From Spisula solida (lineage: Eukaryota > Mollusca > Bivalvia > Venerida > Mactridae): a DNA stretch of 64,000 bases. The DNA lies in assembly GCA_947247005.1 (NCBI GenBank), contig OX365960.1, forward strand, positions 17,449,533-17,513,532, in the 5' to 3' direction. Position 1 is the stretch's first letter; every line of letters begins with the position of its first letter. Below the pieces are notes generated by a model. It saw only the letters and a list, made by a program, of their open reading frames with translations, searched no databases and had not been told where the DNA came from. Made by a program: the position numbers and the translations under genes. Positions 12,031-24,051 of this stretch are shown one piece after another.

Positions 12031-13550
12031 TAACTTTAATAAGTTATTTTGATCTATTATCCATGTATGATTGGATCCCCTTTAGGCAATGCCTTAGCTC
12101 ATATTAAACAAGAAAAACAAGAAAAAAATCAAAAGTGTCAACATAGGAAAGGTGGACAGGACAGTTGCTGGCGGAGAAGGTGTATTTTATATTGGTAGTA
12201 CTACATACATCATGAAAAAAAATCTTATCACTTATCAATCATTTTAAGCTAAACAGTAAACGAATAGAGAATATACAAACAACAACAAACACATATATTT
12301 ACACCAATTTAAAATTAAATAGATATGGTTTATTTCCAAAAACAGTAGGCATTATGCCCATGAGTTAACAACAATACATAGTGTAATAAATTAAATATAC
12401 ACGATTGTCACAGGCGTCGGGTTGTCAAGCTTCTGAATATGCAAACAATCGGCATGGTTTGAGTCAACATCAAATTCAAACGTTTTAGTAAGGTATCGAT
12501 CCTTCGTATCGCTGGCTGAGAATTCGAAGGTCTTAAGTACAAAATCAATATCTTGAGGAAACAAGAAAAACTGATGTTTTATTGATTAAACAATACAATT
12601 TCGCTACACTTCTTGAGCATAACACGCAGCTACGCAGCGCTTGATTGATGGGCTTGTATTCCATTGAAGCACTGTTTAAATCTTTCATGATGACGTCATG
12701 GCGAAAGACGTTAAAAAATGGCGACGTTCTATTTACACCCGAGAGATGAGTCGTACAGATTGTCCGAGGTGTCCCGATTGGAATGATGCCTTTATGCGGC
12801 CATGCATCGACAGTGAAAGAAGAAGTAGAAAATGTGTATCGGAAATGTTAGATTTACACTTTGAAACGATTCAATTCTTCGACAACTACAAATTTAGTTC
12901 AAATACGGTATATAGAAGTTTTATTTACTGAAAAGTATCAATTTATCAATATTACGTATCAAAAATGTGCAGTTGTCCGAGAATTATAAGGACTCGTGCG
13001 TAACTTTAAGATTTTCGTAATACACCAGTATCGAATATCAAAATCAGTAGGAATAAAATCAAATAAAATCGAAATTCATTCCAAAGGATAAATCGACTAG
13101 GTCAACGTTGATTTAGCTTGCTATTTGAATCTGCCGCGAATGATTCGTGAATATTCAGGGTGACTTAGCTTCTGAATGCATCTCGAATGAACCTGAAAAA
13201 GCTTATGTATTGTTAATTCAATTTTTATAGTGATTATATATGAATTATCATGAATAGAAAAAAATGCACTCAAGTCATTACTACATTAAACACACATATT
13301 TTATGGAGATAGTTTTGTATACGGTTGACATAGCAACCATATTCGTTGCACAACATTGAGAACCACAAATCTGCATAAACAATTTAGTGCATTTGTATAT
13401 TTATTGGTAAAAAGTTCGATACATTCTAACACTGGGCCTTGTTTGGGTGTAAGCGAACCGATCCATTTTTGAAGCGAAAAAAAACCCCGAAAGGAATTGT
13501 ATGATAAAACAAACTGTGTCCAGATTGTTTATAACATACGCCCAAATGGT
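12031..13550. other. No recognised gene; short unassigned frame after a CRE-like palindrome
   Basis: Mostly AT-rich filler. A plus-strand frame of 77 codons starts at 12698 just after TGATGACGTCATGG and has a Cys pair (CPRCPDW), but it matches no family I recognise. The phrase 'ttgtccgaggtgtcc' in it returns near 17126, which favours repeat-derived sequence over a gene. Confidence 0.3.
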
Positions 13551-13639
13551 TCAGGTTTGTAAACAATGCACCTTTCAATCTCCCATACCCTATTTCCTAA
13601 CTCAATCATGAATATAGCGGACCGCTGCAACAAGAAATT

Positions 13640-13803
13640 AGCATAGGCAATTGGTTTCAAATTATCTGAGTTTACCCTATATAGAGAGAAGGTTGGGCAG
13701 CGGCCATGTTTAGCCACAACGGATACGGCGTTTCGAAAGCTGGTACCCAGTTTTTCTAAATTTGTCACAGCAAATACGGATACCAGTTCCTGTAACGTCA
13801 TAT
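13640..13803 (-). repeat. Dispersed repeat, copy inverted relative to 16.59 kb
   Basis: Read on the minus strand from 13803, this matches the plus strand from 16589 over about 165 bp: TGACGTnAnAGGAA, 'tggtatccgt', 'gaaaaactgggtacca' and 'gctaaacatggccg'. Both copies stay open in the same frame (AKHGRC in each), but no gene family is evident. The pair flanks kringle exon 5 in inverted orientation. Confidence 0.65.
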
Positions 13804-13979
13804 CCGTTCTATATACAGGGTAGACTCAGATAATTTTATCTCAGATTGCATATGGACATTAGCTGTTGTATCACGCTCACAGCAGATAAGAGGAGCGGGT
13901 TCATATAATGACATTAAATCTGCCGATACTAAGGTTCCTTCGCATAGTATTCGTAATTACTTGACCCCTCGTACAAAGT

Positions 13980-15050
13980 CTCATCTTTGTATATTTTGCA
14001 TGTAGTATCTGAAATATATAAAAACTGGTTAAAGATAATATTAAGTCAGACAGGGAAGGCAGCACTTAACTTAACCAGCCGAGCGCAGAAAACATATAAA
14101 CACATACAAGAGACAATGCCTAACTGAACAAGTAATATATAAACCGGGTAAGTAATATTATGTGTTGTACACATTGTTATATTATTATATCATTATCACC
14201 TGGCTTTTAATCCGGTTTAGTTTGACTGACTGAGGTGGCAGACTTTCTGTGAAGGATATCGTTACATTGTCTTGTCGTACCTTTAAATGTTTTGCTCTCT
14301 TGTTGCTCTGATTTCTGATAGGTCATTCACAGTACTTTCTGTGCTACTCGATGGACGTTATTTATATAATATTTTATGTTTTACCTTCCTTTACTACCGA
14401 TCACTGTGGCCTTTTTGTCAGAGGGCATTACAAGGCGGAAAACATTTATTTACACTGTCCTGTTCTATAAGGTTGTCTATTGGGTAAGTGTGAGGTTTTG
14501 TGCACTGTAAAACGTTTAAGCTCCCAGTGGCATGTGTGGCTGTCCGTACCAAGGCGGAAGCCCCTTAGTCAACCTTCATATGTGTATATATTTTCCACTT
14601 TATAGTAAAATTATAAAACATTTTGCCACTGTGCCATTTTGTGAAACTTTATTAATTTTGTACGTGCCTTTCTGCAAACTCGTTGTTCAGCACAAGGCTG
14701 CTTCGTATCTTTCAAAATTGCATAAACTCGGTGTATTTTGTGGATTGTCCTTGTGGTGTGTGTGTTGTCCGGCTTATTAGTGGTTTTAATTGCTTATATG
14801 CCATACATCTTTCATAAAGCAACCACCAGTGACTTTCTAGTATATAAATACATGGTTAGGTAGTAAAATTACGTCGTACAAAATGTATAGCCCGATCTGT
14901 GAGGCAGCACCTTTAATATAATATTTTTGTAGTTGGGCATTGTCTGTGTCGTGTTGTTATGTGATGTTTTTTTATGTTTTTTGTGCTCGGCTAATTAGGT
15001 TGAGTGCTTCCTTCTCTGTCCGATTATATAGTACCTTCTCACGAAGTCAA
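13980..15050. repeat. Dispersed repeat family R (copy 1)
   Basis: About 14190-15040 is clearly related to 50485-51300 (shared 'cactgtcctgttctataagg', 'gtgcactgtaaaacgttta', 'ttagtttgactgact') and to the flanks of the element at 22.56-30.24 kb. The bordering 13980-14130 has the 'attaagtcagacagggaaggcag' module in the opposite direction. Two plus-strand frames here (about 14287-14487 and 14532-14780) recur degenerately in other copies, so I treat them as by-products. The nature of the family is unknown to me. Confidence 0.65.
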
Positions 15051-15350
15051 TGGTATGTCAGCAATTCTGCATAGCCAGTTTTCCATGAATTGATTTTGTT
15101 TGAACACGTATTGATTATATTGTCCTTAAATACACTGAGAACTTGGGCATAAACCTACAAATTGTCACAAGAGAACTTAATATGTCAAAAAGGAATTAAC
15201 TATAAATTTGTCAGTAGTCAGCATTGCAGTCTATCAACTGATCAGTTATAACTAGGGTGGCGCGTGCTATACTAGGCTTCGCAGCGAATTAGGGAACATC
15301 AGACATGTTTAATCGTTAATCAACCAATAAAGTAAATATTTTAGGTTTAC

Positions 15351-15620
15351 CTCCAGAGCATTTTCCTATCCCGCATCTCTCGATTGAGGTTTTAGGATCG
15401 GTTGTGTAACACCACAACTCTCCGGATCCAGTAGGATCTCTGCAGAAGTTTTCAGCGTCAAAAAGTGTATCTTCTTCAAACATGTATGCTGTAAGACTGT
15501 GAGAATGTAGCTCCTGGCTGTCCCATCTTTGACAAACCTTTCCTGTTTCCGTCTTGCCCCATGTACCCATGTATGATCTTACAGTTGGGCCATCATAGCA
15601 AGTTGTGTGATAAGGTGGGC
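15351..15620 (-). CDS. Kringle exon (exon 5 seen) of a secreted multi-kringle protein
   Basis: A single complete kringle, a disulfide-knotted module of about 80 residues that binds proteins or lysine side chains outside the cell. The acceptor is 'gtgctctgcag' and the donor is GAG|GTAAAC, giving a 270-nt exon that starts and ends in phase 1. All six cysteines are present in the contexts TTCYDG, KVCQRWD, NFCRDP, LWCYTTDP, ERCGIG and GKCSG. The DxD lysine-site pair of plasminogen kringles is replaced by T-G-S, and the usual Arg-Trp before Cys5 is replaced (TSIERC). Lysine binding is therefore doubtful for this copy. The good donor means the gene continues toward lower coordinates, but I found no further exon there. 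Confidence 0.9.
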
Positions 15621-16580
15621 CTGCAGAGCACAATTTGACAAGCTCAGGTTTCATGAAAAAATATATCCATGTATATATATATCGTATTATAATGTCATTT
15701 GTGGTCAACTTTAAAAATGATTTCTGGATAAATTTATATGAAACATAAGCTATTACACGAATTTTCTATGAACGGTTCAGCTAAATGAAATCAAAGGTTC
15801 GTCATTTTTCAGGAAAACACGGGTACATAGAACAGTACATTTTTTATTTCAAATTTGCACATGATAAACATCATCTATAACAAATCTCAACATAATTATA
15901 AAAATACCCATACATTTCGTAAAATGTGTTGTTTTATGCATTTTTTACGCTCCCTACAGCGCTTTGATTTCCACTTAACCGTTACAATTCACACGCTGCT
16001 TAAACTACTAGAATATTTTGATATTTGACCTTTACAAAACTGCTGTGAACCCTGATACACATTTTCATTGGCTGATGAAAGTTTACTTGTTTGTATAGAG
16101 AGCAGAGAGTTTATAGTGAGTATGAAGACTACGTGTTGAAAGGTTTAAACGAGTACACACTGTATGAGGTTTAAATATTTCATGATTCTATTGACTGTCA
16201 TTATTTATTTGTTTCAATCAATATGTGAACTGATAGTGCGAGAGTTTTAATTAATAATATAAGTCATTCTTTTAACACACGAGCGTTTTATATACAATGC
16301 ATTTAAAAACCCGTTTACATTATCACATTTGCCTCGCTGTACGCTGGTTTTGGATTCTCCTGTCTAAAAATAGCAATATCGCTAATACACTAGCGATAAT
16401 GCAGAGCCTAGAAACGATGTAGTTTCGGGCGAGGCAATTGGAGAGTATGCATTTTTCTGCACCTGTGTCCGAAAGTCTGCAGTTTAATGTAATGTACGTA
16501 GTTGGTAATTCTCTAGATCAATGGGTGTTATAATTATGGCCACAGTCTACGAAATTATTGAATGACCAATAGGCACATTG
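15621..16580 (-). other. Start of intron 4 region, no gene seen
   Basis: Intron sequence between kringle exons 5 and 4. It is AT-rich with a small hairpin near 16365-16400 (around 'atagcaatatcgctaatacactagcgat'). No coding or RNA signal was found. Confidence 0.4.
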
Positions 16581-16588
16581 TCAACGGG

Positions 16589-16765
16589 TTTGACGTCAGA
16601 GGAAATGGTATCCGTGTTTGCTTTGACAACTGTAGAAAAACTGGGTACCATCTCTCTTAACGTCATATCAGTTGCGGCTAAACATGGCCGTTGTACAAAC
16701 TTCTTTTTACATAGGGTACACTCATATAAGTTGATATACGTAGGGTACACTCAGATAATTGAAAC
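16589..16765 (+). repeat. Dispersed repeat, partner of 13.64-13.80 kb
   Basis: This is the plus-oriented copy of the repeat at 13803-13640. It begins TGACGTCAGAGG and ends near 'cagataattgaaacc', with the same end phrase in both copies. The open frame across it appears to be a by-product of shared sequence. Confidence 0.65.
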
Positions 16766-17286
16766 CATGACCCTCTTACTATGCGTTATATATGCATATA
16801 GGACCACTGCATGCATAGCAAATATGTCATCGGATGTTACATATAATCAGTCCCTTAAATAATAAAATTAACTTCACAATCACGAACAACGGGACAGAAC
16901 CAAACAGAAAGGATTTATGTTAATAGTGTACCTCATTGGGCACATCCTATGTTGATTATTTAGTGTACTTAATGCAGACGCTAAGTTGAAAAAACCCTCT
17001 CCGATCCGAACGGAGGACGCTCGGATTTTGAAGTTGCCATTGACATTTTGTATATACATAGAGCGAGCTCAGCTGTCCTACTAGAGTTAACTCTAGTGAC
17101 AAACATTTGATTCGTAAGAAATTGTCCGAGGTGTCCTGATTGGAACTACAGCAACCCAGCCTCGCAGCGGGGTTGAACTCTAGTACACTCGAGTACACTC
17201 GAGGATAGAAACTCGACTCGTTTTGCTGTAACTCTAGTTAATGGAGTTTACCCTCGTAAGTCAGCTGAACTCGCTCAATAACTTAC

Positions 17287-17547
17287 ATTTTCCGATGCCA
17301 CAATAACCCCATCGGTAGTCTGGGTCAATCGTGTAACACCAAAGGTACCCGGAGCCATCTGGGTCACGACAGTAATTTGCCGCGTCATCCAACGTATCGT
17401 CAGGAAAGTTTGTTGAAGTAGTCATAGTATGACTATGTGGTGTCTGGGAGTCCCACCTTTGACACTTTCTGTAGTGGATATCCGTATCCCAGTCCCCGGT
17501 GTATTGTAAATAGCTGTCAGTCTCATAGCACCTTTTGTCGTTAAGAT
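17287..17547 (-). CDS. Kringle exon (exon 4 seen) of a secreted multi-kringle protein
   Basis: One full kringle in a 261-nt exon, phase 1 at both ends. The acceptor is 'tatatactcag' and the donor is AAAT|GTAAGT. Six cysteines are in place: KRCYE, KCQRWDSQTPHSH, NYCRDPDG, LWCYTIDP, GYCGIG and GKC. The residues matching the plasminogen lysine-site pair are D-G-S, so only the first acid is kept; Arg-Trp before Cys5 is present (YRWGYC). Close by on the intron side (17060-17240) are palindromic 'actctagt' and 'actcgag' stretches. The upstream intron, from here to exon 3, is over 18 kb and holds most of the transposons described below. Confidence 0.92.
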
Positions 17548-17621
17548 CTGAGTATATAAAATGCACGGATACATCAGTTGTCTTCGGTTAATATACTACC
17601 ATTAAAACCCCTTTCAGAATT

Positions 17622-17962
17622 GTCGTACGACGGACGTAAATTTGAGGTATATCGTGCGTCCGTCGCACGACGGACTTAAGAAATTTCTGCATCGTGCGAC
17701 CGTCGTGCGACGGAAAACATAATTGTGGACCCTCGTCGTATAGTGGACATGTTCAAAATTTACTACGGCTGGTGACTGTCGTAAGTCCGTCGTGCTAAAA
17801 CTAGCACTTAGAATCATACCAACATCGTGCGATGGACGTGCGACGGTCGTGCGATTGTCCACATCCGTCGCACGACAGTCCTGTTGATATTCATTATCGT
17901 GAGTCAATCGCACGACCGTCGTACGACGATCGCACGACCGTCGTACGACAATCGCACGACGT
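17622..17962. repeat. Palindromic TCGTRCGACG array, locus 1
   Basis: Dense near-tandem copies of the self-complementary core TCGTRCGA and its variants with 'cgacggacgt', on both strands. It is preceded by 'acccctttcagaattgtcgta', which is also found, inverted or direct, beside the other four loci. Frames of 60-100 codons across it on both strands are artefacts of the repeat. Confidence 0.85.
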
Positions 17963-18801
17963 TCTTAAACATATATTTTCCTTCTCAACATTCATACCCT
18001 ACAGTGTAATTATACGATAAAATCGTATTCTGATGAATAATGCGTACTTTGAAACAGTAAATCTAGAGCGAAACACATTGGGAGAGGTAACGTTTGGTAG
18101 TTTTACAGAGGTAGTTACTCTGGAGAGGTAAAAGTATTTGATTATGACATTTATTGAACGTGTTTAGAGTATTAAGGAAGCCAGGTTTTCTCCTTCACCA
18201 ATTTCTATAAATAGCTAATAAGTGTTACAAACTGACCAAATCGGTTTTCATTCCACCAACCCACGTTGCAACTCCTTTGTCTACATAAAGTATGTGCTTG
18301 TCAACCCTTGAAACATATTGCAATACAACGGGACAGGATGATGTTGCTTTGGCTGTTACAACTTCAATGGGTTCAAGGGAGAAACGTTGTCATTGTGGCA
18401 GCATTAATGAGGGCTCGACAGCAGCGATGAAATGCCCAACTACAGCGTAGATGGTGGGTAAAACCATGGATTCAACGAAGAACCCTATTTGGTCAATATG
18501 ATACCTAGATGGTTGAGCTTGTCAGAGAGTATGATGTGGACTATGTGAACTTTCTTTGAATAGAACCCCATATGTTCCAAGAGTTACTGCAGCGTGTTGA
18601 ACCCCGAATTCAGTAGAATAAAAGGAAGGCCCCTATTCACTAGCCTATTTCCATTAATTATTCAGGTAAGGAGAATCGCGCTACTATGTGGATATGCGCA
18701 GAAATTCATAAATTAGATTTGCCACTAAAAAATTGAAACAAACATACAACTTTGCTGGCGTGTTAGCATACATATGCAAGCAACTGATAATTAACATCAT
18801 G
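17963..18801. other. Intron sequence, no recognised feature
   Basis: No coding region, RNA gene or transposon end seen between the palindromic array and the 1.77-kb duplication. Confidence 0.35.
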
Positions 18802-19463
18802 GTTATGCACACTGTTAATTTTTACTTGTCTTGTTCGTTTTTGCATGTATAAAAAGTGGATGGGAACGGTATAGTTTTATACAAAAGTACATGTAAGCGT
18901 ACAATAAGTCATCTGCTTATGTTAAATACATCGTGTTGTATATTTAGTTATAAATATGAAGTAGCGACACTTCAAGTTATTTTTAAAACATTATTCTATT
19001 CAAAAATGCACAGTGGGTTCATTTATGCAAAATTGGTACTGTTTAGCTCCAAAACACAAAGTTGGCGATCCCTACTTGTTATAAAAAAGGGTGGTCTGTA
19101 TGATATCAACTCATTAGCACTTTAGAATTATTTTCGATCGTTGAGTTTTTGAACACTCGATGACAATCACCATTTATTAATAATTTTGCAAGTGGATGGT
19201 TTAACAAATCTATCGTGTACCAATATTAAATACTGAAAGACAAATGCACACATAAAACTGAATGTTTGCTTAAAGTGGCGTGATATGATCAATAATTTAA
19301 CATGGATATGTTTGTGTCATATATGCTAGAAATTGACCGAATGAACACGCGACAATTGTTGGTTTGAAGATATTTCATTTATTATTCAAAATCGTATCGG
19401 TTTCATATTTTGAGTAATAATTTCCAGCTGCTGAAACGAAGCCAATAGTTCCACAATCCTATT

Positions 19464-19680
19464 GTCGTACGACGGACGTACGTTCATCTTACGACGGACG
19501 TACGTCCATCGCACGACGGACGTGCGTCCATCGTACGAAGGGTTTATAACAACTTTTCATTGTAGGGCTGACGTGCGTCGAATATTTTGTCGTGCAAGCA
19601 TCGCACGACCGTCGTGCGACGGACGCACGATAGTCTCCAAATTTCCATCGCAGACCCGACGTACGTCCGCCGTACGACAA
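19464..19680. repeat. Palindromic TCGTRCGACG array, locus 2
   Basis: Array inside duplication unit A; copies such as TCGTACGACGGACGTACG and TCGCACGACCGTCGTGCGAC. The far side carries 'tacggcaattgtgaaaggggtt' (about 19769-19791), the reverse complement of the leader seen at locus 1. That suggests an element bounded by AACCCCTTTCACAATTG. Confidence 0.85.
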
Positions 19681-20027
19681 TTGTGACCGCTCCACAAAAA
19701 TTCCTTTTCCAGACGTAGGTCGGTACATTCAGACATAGCTTTACAAGCATGTATGACGGAGAAAATTCTACGGCAATTGTGAAAGGGGTTTAGTAAACGA
19801 TGATATTAAGTCGGACAGGGGAGGCAAAACAAAAGAAAACATAAACACATACAAGGCACAATTCCCAACACACAACAACCGAACAAGAAAATGATCCGCC
19901 TAAGTCCCAGCTGTCAAAAAGCTGAATGAACTAGTTTCAGCCACAACAAAGCTGAATGCCCAAGCTGAATGACATTGTTTCAGCAGTTAAGCCGTTAATG
20001 GTATGTTTATCCATGCAACATTATGTG

Positions 20028-20092
20028 TAGACTGGTGCCGCGGTCCGATTGCTTTCTGGCGTCGCAATATTCGAACGGGTACCAGTCTACAT
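20028..20092. repeat. GC-rich hairpin motif, copy 1
   Basis: Arms TGTAGACTGGT and ACCAGTCTACA enclose a core of about 45 bp, GCCGCGGTCCGATTGC ... GTCGCAATAT, in which ATTGC and GCAAT also pair. The same core is found at 21.80 kb (in the duplicate) and at 51.97 kb. Confidence 0.65.
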
Positions 20093-21233
20093 TATGCATA
20101 ATGGATTTGAAAATTCATTTTTATGCACACTGGGTTCAATTTGAAAAAATATACAAATGTACTTTCTTTTTTAATTTGCATGGACGAACTACGATATAAC
20201 TCGTATTTGATTGAAATTGCAGTTCTTAATATTTGTTCTCGATTTAGATTAAAGTTATATTGTTTGGTTGAATGTATTTAACTAGAAGTGTACTTAGATG
20301 ATAAAACTTTGGCGAAATAAGTGATAGGGAAGCAGAAAACATTAACATTTTTGAACTTTTGTATATTTACGTTCCTGTGACACAAAAACCAAAATACGAT
20401 TGCTAGGTTTCGGCTTTCTATATCATTACATAACCACTACTTGTTGGGGGTTGCGTAAAAGGAAGAAAGCAATACATTCGAAACTATTCCAAAGAACGGA
20501 ATTGTTTCTCTAAAGATTGAAAATTTAAACATGAAACAGAAACATGTGGTATACATTAATCACAGTTATGCACACTGTTAATTTTTACTTGTCTTGTTCG
20601 TTTTTGCATGTATAAAAAGTGGATGGGAACGGTATAGTTTTATACAAAAGTATATGTAAGCGTACAATAAGTCATCTGCTTATGTTAAATACATCGTGTT
20701 GTATATTTAGTTATAAATATGAAGTAGCGACACTTCAAGTTATTTTTAAAACATTATTCTATTCAAAAATGCACAGTGGGTTCATTTATGCAAAATTGGT
20801 ACTGTATAGCTCCAAAACACAAGGTTGGCGATCCCTACTTGTTATAAAAAAGGGTGGTCTGTATGATATCAACTCATTAGCACTTTAGAATTATTTTCGA
20901 TCGTTGAGTTTTTGAACACTCGATGACAATCACCATTTATTAATAATTTTGCAAGTGGATGGTTTAACAATTTACAAATCTATCGTGTACCAATATTAAA
21001 TACTGAAAGACAAATGCACACATAAAACTGAATGTTTGCTTAAAGTGGCGTGATATGATCAATAATTTAACATGGATATGTTTGTGTCATATATGCTAGA
21101 AATTGACTGAATGAACACGCGACAATTGTTGGTTTGAAGATATTTCATTTATTATTCAAAATCGTATCGGTTTCATATTTTGAGTAATAATTTCCAGCTG
21201 CTGAAACGAAGCCAATAGTTCCACAATCCTATT

Positions 21234-21450
21234 GTCGTACGACGGACGTACGTTCATCTTACGACGGACGTACGTCCATCGCACGACGGACGTGCGTCCA
21301 TCGTACGAAGGGTTTATAACAACTTTTCATTGTAGGGCTGACGTGCGTCGAATGTTTTGTCGTGCAAGCATCGCACGACCGTCGTGCGACGGACGCACGA
21401 TAGTCTCCAAATTTCCATCGCAGACCCGACGTACGTCCGCCGTACGACAA
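21234..21450. repeat. Palindromic TCGTRCGACG array, locus 3
   Basis: Duplicate of locus 2 inside unit B; one visible difference is 'aatgttttgtcg' for 'aatattttgtcg'. Confidence 0.85.
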
Positions 21451-21797
21451 TTGTGACCGCTCCACAAAAATTCCTTTTCCAGACGTAGTTCGGTACATTC
21501 AGACATAGCTTTACAAGCATGTATGACGGAGAAAATTCTACGGCAATTGTGAAAGGGGTTTAGTAAACGATGATATTAAGTCGGACAGGGGAGGCAAAAC
21601 AAAAGAAAACATAAACACATACAAGGCACAATTCCCAACACACAACAACCGAACAAGAAAATGATCCGCCTAAGTCCCAGCTGTCAAAAAGCTGAATGAA
21701 CTAGTTTCAGCCACAACAAAGCTGAATGCCCAAGCTGAATGACATTGTTTCAGCAGTTAAACCGTTAATGGTATGTTTATCCATGCAACATTATGTG

Positions 21798-21862
21798 TAG
21801 ACTGGTGCCGCGGTCCGATTGCTTTCTGGCGTCGCAATATTCGAACGGGTACCAGTCTACAT
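21798..21862. repeat. GC-rich hairpin motif, copy 2
   Basis: Same hairpin as at 20028-20092, identical by eye, carried in the duplicated unit. Confidence 0.65.
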
Positions 21863-22379
21863 TATGCATAATGGATTTGAAAATTCATTTTTATGCACAC
21901 TGGGTTCAATTTTAAAAATATACAAATGTACTTTCTTTTTTAATTTGCATGGACGAACTACGATATAACTCGTATTTGATTGACATTGCAGTTTTTAATA
22001 TTTGTTCTCGATTTAGATTAAAGTTATATTGTTTGGTTGAATAATGTACAAATAAATGTATTTAACTAGAAGTGTACTTAGATGATAAAACTTTGGCGAA
22101 ATAAGTGATAGGGAAGCAGAAAACATTAACATTTTTGAACTTTTGTATATTTACGTTCCTGTGACACAAAAACCAAAATACGATTGCTAGGTTTCGGCTT
22201 TCTATATCATTACATAACCACTACTTGTTGGGGGTTGCGTAAAAGGAAGAAAGCAATACATTCGAAACTATTCCAAAGAACGGAATTGTTTCTCTAAAGA
22301 TTGAAAATTTAAACATGAAACAGAAACATGTGGTATACATTAATGTAAAATGTATTAAAGTCGCTACCTTTCCACCGAT

Positions 22380-22558
22380 TTCCCGCATATTTTTAATTAA
22401 AAAGAGTTAAACTTTGTTCATTTTGCAAGTGCCATTCTGCAATTTCGTTGTCCAGCAGAAGGCTACTTCGTATCGTTAAAAATTCCATGTTCACTATATA
22501 TATGTTGTAGATTGTCCTTGTGATGCGTAATGTCCAGTTTTTATTTTCTCGTCACCTG
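22380..22558 (+). repeat. R-family repeat, left half interrupted by element copy 1
   Basis: 'gtgccattctgcaatttcgttgtccagca' and 'gattgtccttgtg' match 50925-51015. The match stops at CTG (22556-22558) and resumes with CTG at 30241. The R repeat was therefore split by the element between. Confidence 0.75.
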
Positions 22559-24051
22559 GGCTGGTATTCACAAAGCTTCTTAGATATTTTCGTAAGATTT
22601 TCTTATCTGATAAGAAATTATTTTAGCTAAGAATAAAATTTATTTTTGTCTTAAGTTGTATTCAAGAAGCATCTTAGAAATATCTTAGCTAAAATATTAT
22701 CCCAAATCTAAGAAATATTTTGAAGTGGTTGCAATGTAAAACGGGATTTTCTCGCTCTAAAAATAGTAACGGAAATGAGGACTCCTTCCAAGGGAGGGAT
22801 TAGTCCTCGATCATTTTCGAACCGCTTTAATTAGCATTTGAAATCATGCATGTGTATAAAAAAATTAGTTGGGTTTCATGAATATTAATTTGTGTAATGT
22901 AAAACCGGGTGTCTATTATAAATAATAATTTCTAAATTATATTCACGTACAGTACATTCTGTTTGAATTACGTGTTTGAAGAGTTCGTCGCCCTATTTCC
23001 AGAGTGACGCAAGTCGATTTTTGGCAAAAATGGCGTGTTTGGTATCATTTTTTTCAGCTCGTCAAGCTCTACGTGATGAGACAACAAGTGTTCCTGTAGA
23101 ACGTCTATAAATGTGTTTAATTTTTAATGACGTAAGTCAGTTTTATGGCCTCCATTTCATTTCCAAAGCGATGTAAGAATTAAACCAATCACAGCGTTGT
23201 ATTTTTCGGCCATCTTGGATCCAGATCATGTTTACTGCAGGACATTTCTTTGAAACAATCGTTGTGGAAGCTATATAGTACATTTATTTCATATCATGTT
23301 AGTGTTAAAACGTTTTTATTTTTATTAATAAGCCATTGTTTACTGTATATTTACATTTCTATTACCCTAAGTATAAGTTTTCATGCATGGTGATTTTGAA
23401 CCTATTTCGGATGTAAATTTTCGGATACAAAAAAACTAAATTGGTCTAATTCTTAACTTAATAAATATTTTCTGGTATATATTTTTAATGTTAAAAGTAA
23501 TACATTTATCCTTCATTTATTCATTGCTTTAAAAATGGCAAAAGGTAGATATTTATTTTAAGTTTGGACAGAACGTCTCTCCAGGCTTCTGCAGAATGTT
23601 ATTAGTTTTCTTGCATGTTTACATACAATCTCAAATTTTTCTTCAAATAATCAGCAAAAATGTTGGAAATGTTGTCTACGCTTCGGCAGCATGTCCAATT
23701 ATTCATTTCAGGCTTCTAGGCTTCGGCAGAATGACAAAAATTCCTTCCAGGGTTCGACTTTAAAAATTGTATTTGTAGCATTGAATGATGTAATACGGGA
23801 TGATGCATTTTTCATTACCACTCAATCTAGCCGTGTCTACCTTTACGTGATTTTTGTCGCCTGTTACACAGTATCTGCGACATGTAGGGACTACTTCTCG
23901 GTCGCCTGCCTGCCTGCCCACCCGGGCGCCCGTTATTACTAATCGCTTTCATTACTTTGTCGCAGTTTGTACTCTTCATATAATAAATTACATAAACATT
24001 AACATTTTACATCATAACTGTGTCCAAGTGAAATCATTTTTCTTATTTCAG

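Larger units (their letters stand above)
18802..20560 (+). repeat. 1.77-kb tandem duplication, unit A
   Basis: Starts GTTATGCACACTGTTAATTT and ends 'catgtggtatacattaat'. It is repeated immediately downstream (20565-22344) after 4 bp. By eye there are only about a dozen substitutions and three small indels between units, so the duplication is recent. Each unit holds a TCGTRCGA array, an R-family segment ('attaagtcggacagggg') and a GC-rich hairpin near 20028-20092. An 89-codon frame at the start of each unit (18856-19125 here) is unrecognised. Confidence 0.93.
20565..22344 (+). repeat. 1.77-kb tandem duplication, unit B
   Basis: Direct, near-identical copy of 18802-20560. It differs by short insertions (about 8 bp near 20970 and about 13 bp near 22042) and scattered substitutions. 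The 89-codon frame is kept (20619-20888), which at this level of identity is no evidence of selection. Confidence 0.93.

Noticed and set aside
13529..16862. Frames sharing VSVFA ... AKHGRC as a gene pair.
   Set aside because: The similarity is equal at DNA level including the non-coding flanks, so it is a dispersed repeat.
17622..18020. Overlapping frames on both strands across the TCGTRCGA arrays as arginine-rich proteins.
   Set aside because: The palindromic repeat opens frames on both strands at once, and the same happens at all five arrays.
18856..20888. 89-codon plus-strand frames at 18856-19125 and 20619-20888 as duplicated genes.
   Set aside because: They are conserved only because the whole 1.77-kb unit is duplicated; there is no domain, no splice context and no bias to synonymous change.
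18802..22344. The two 1.77-kb units as LTRs of a retrotransposon.
   Set aside because: They are separated by only 4 bp, with no TG...CA ends, primer-binding site or internal region.
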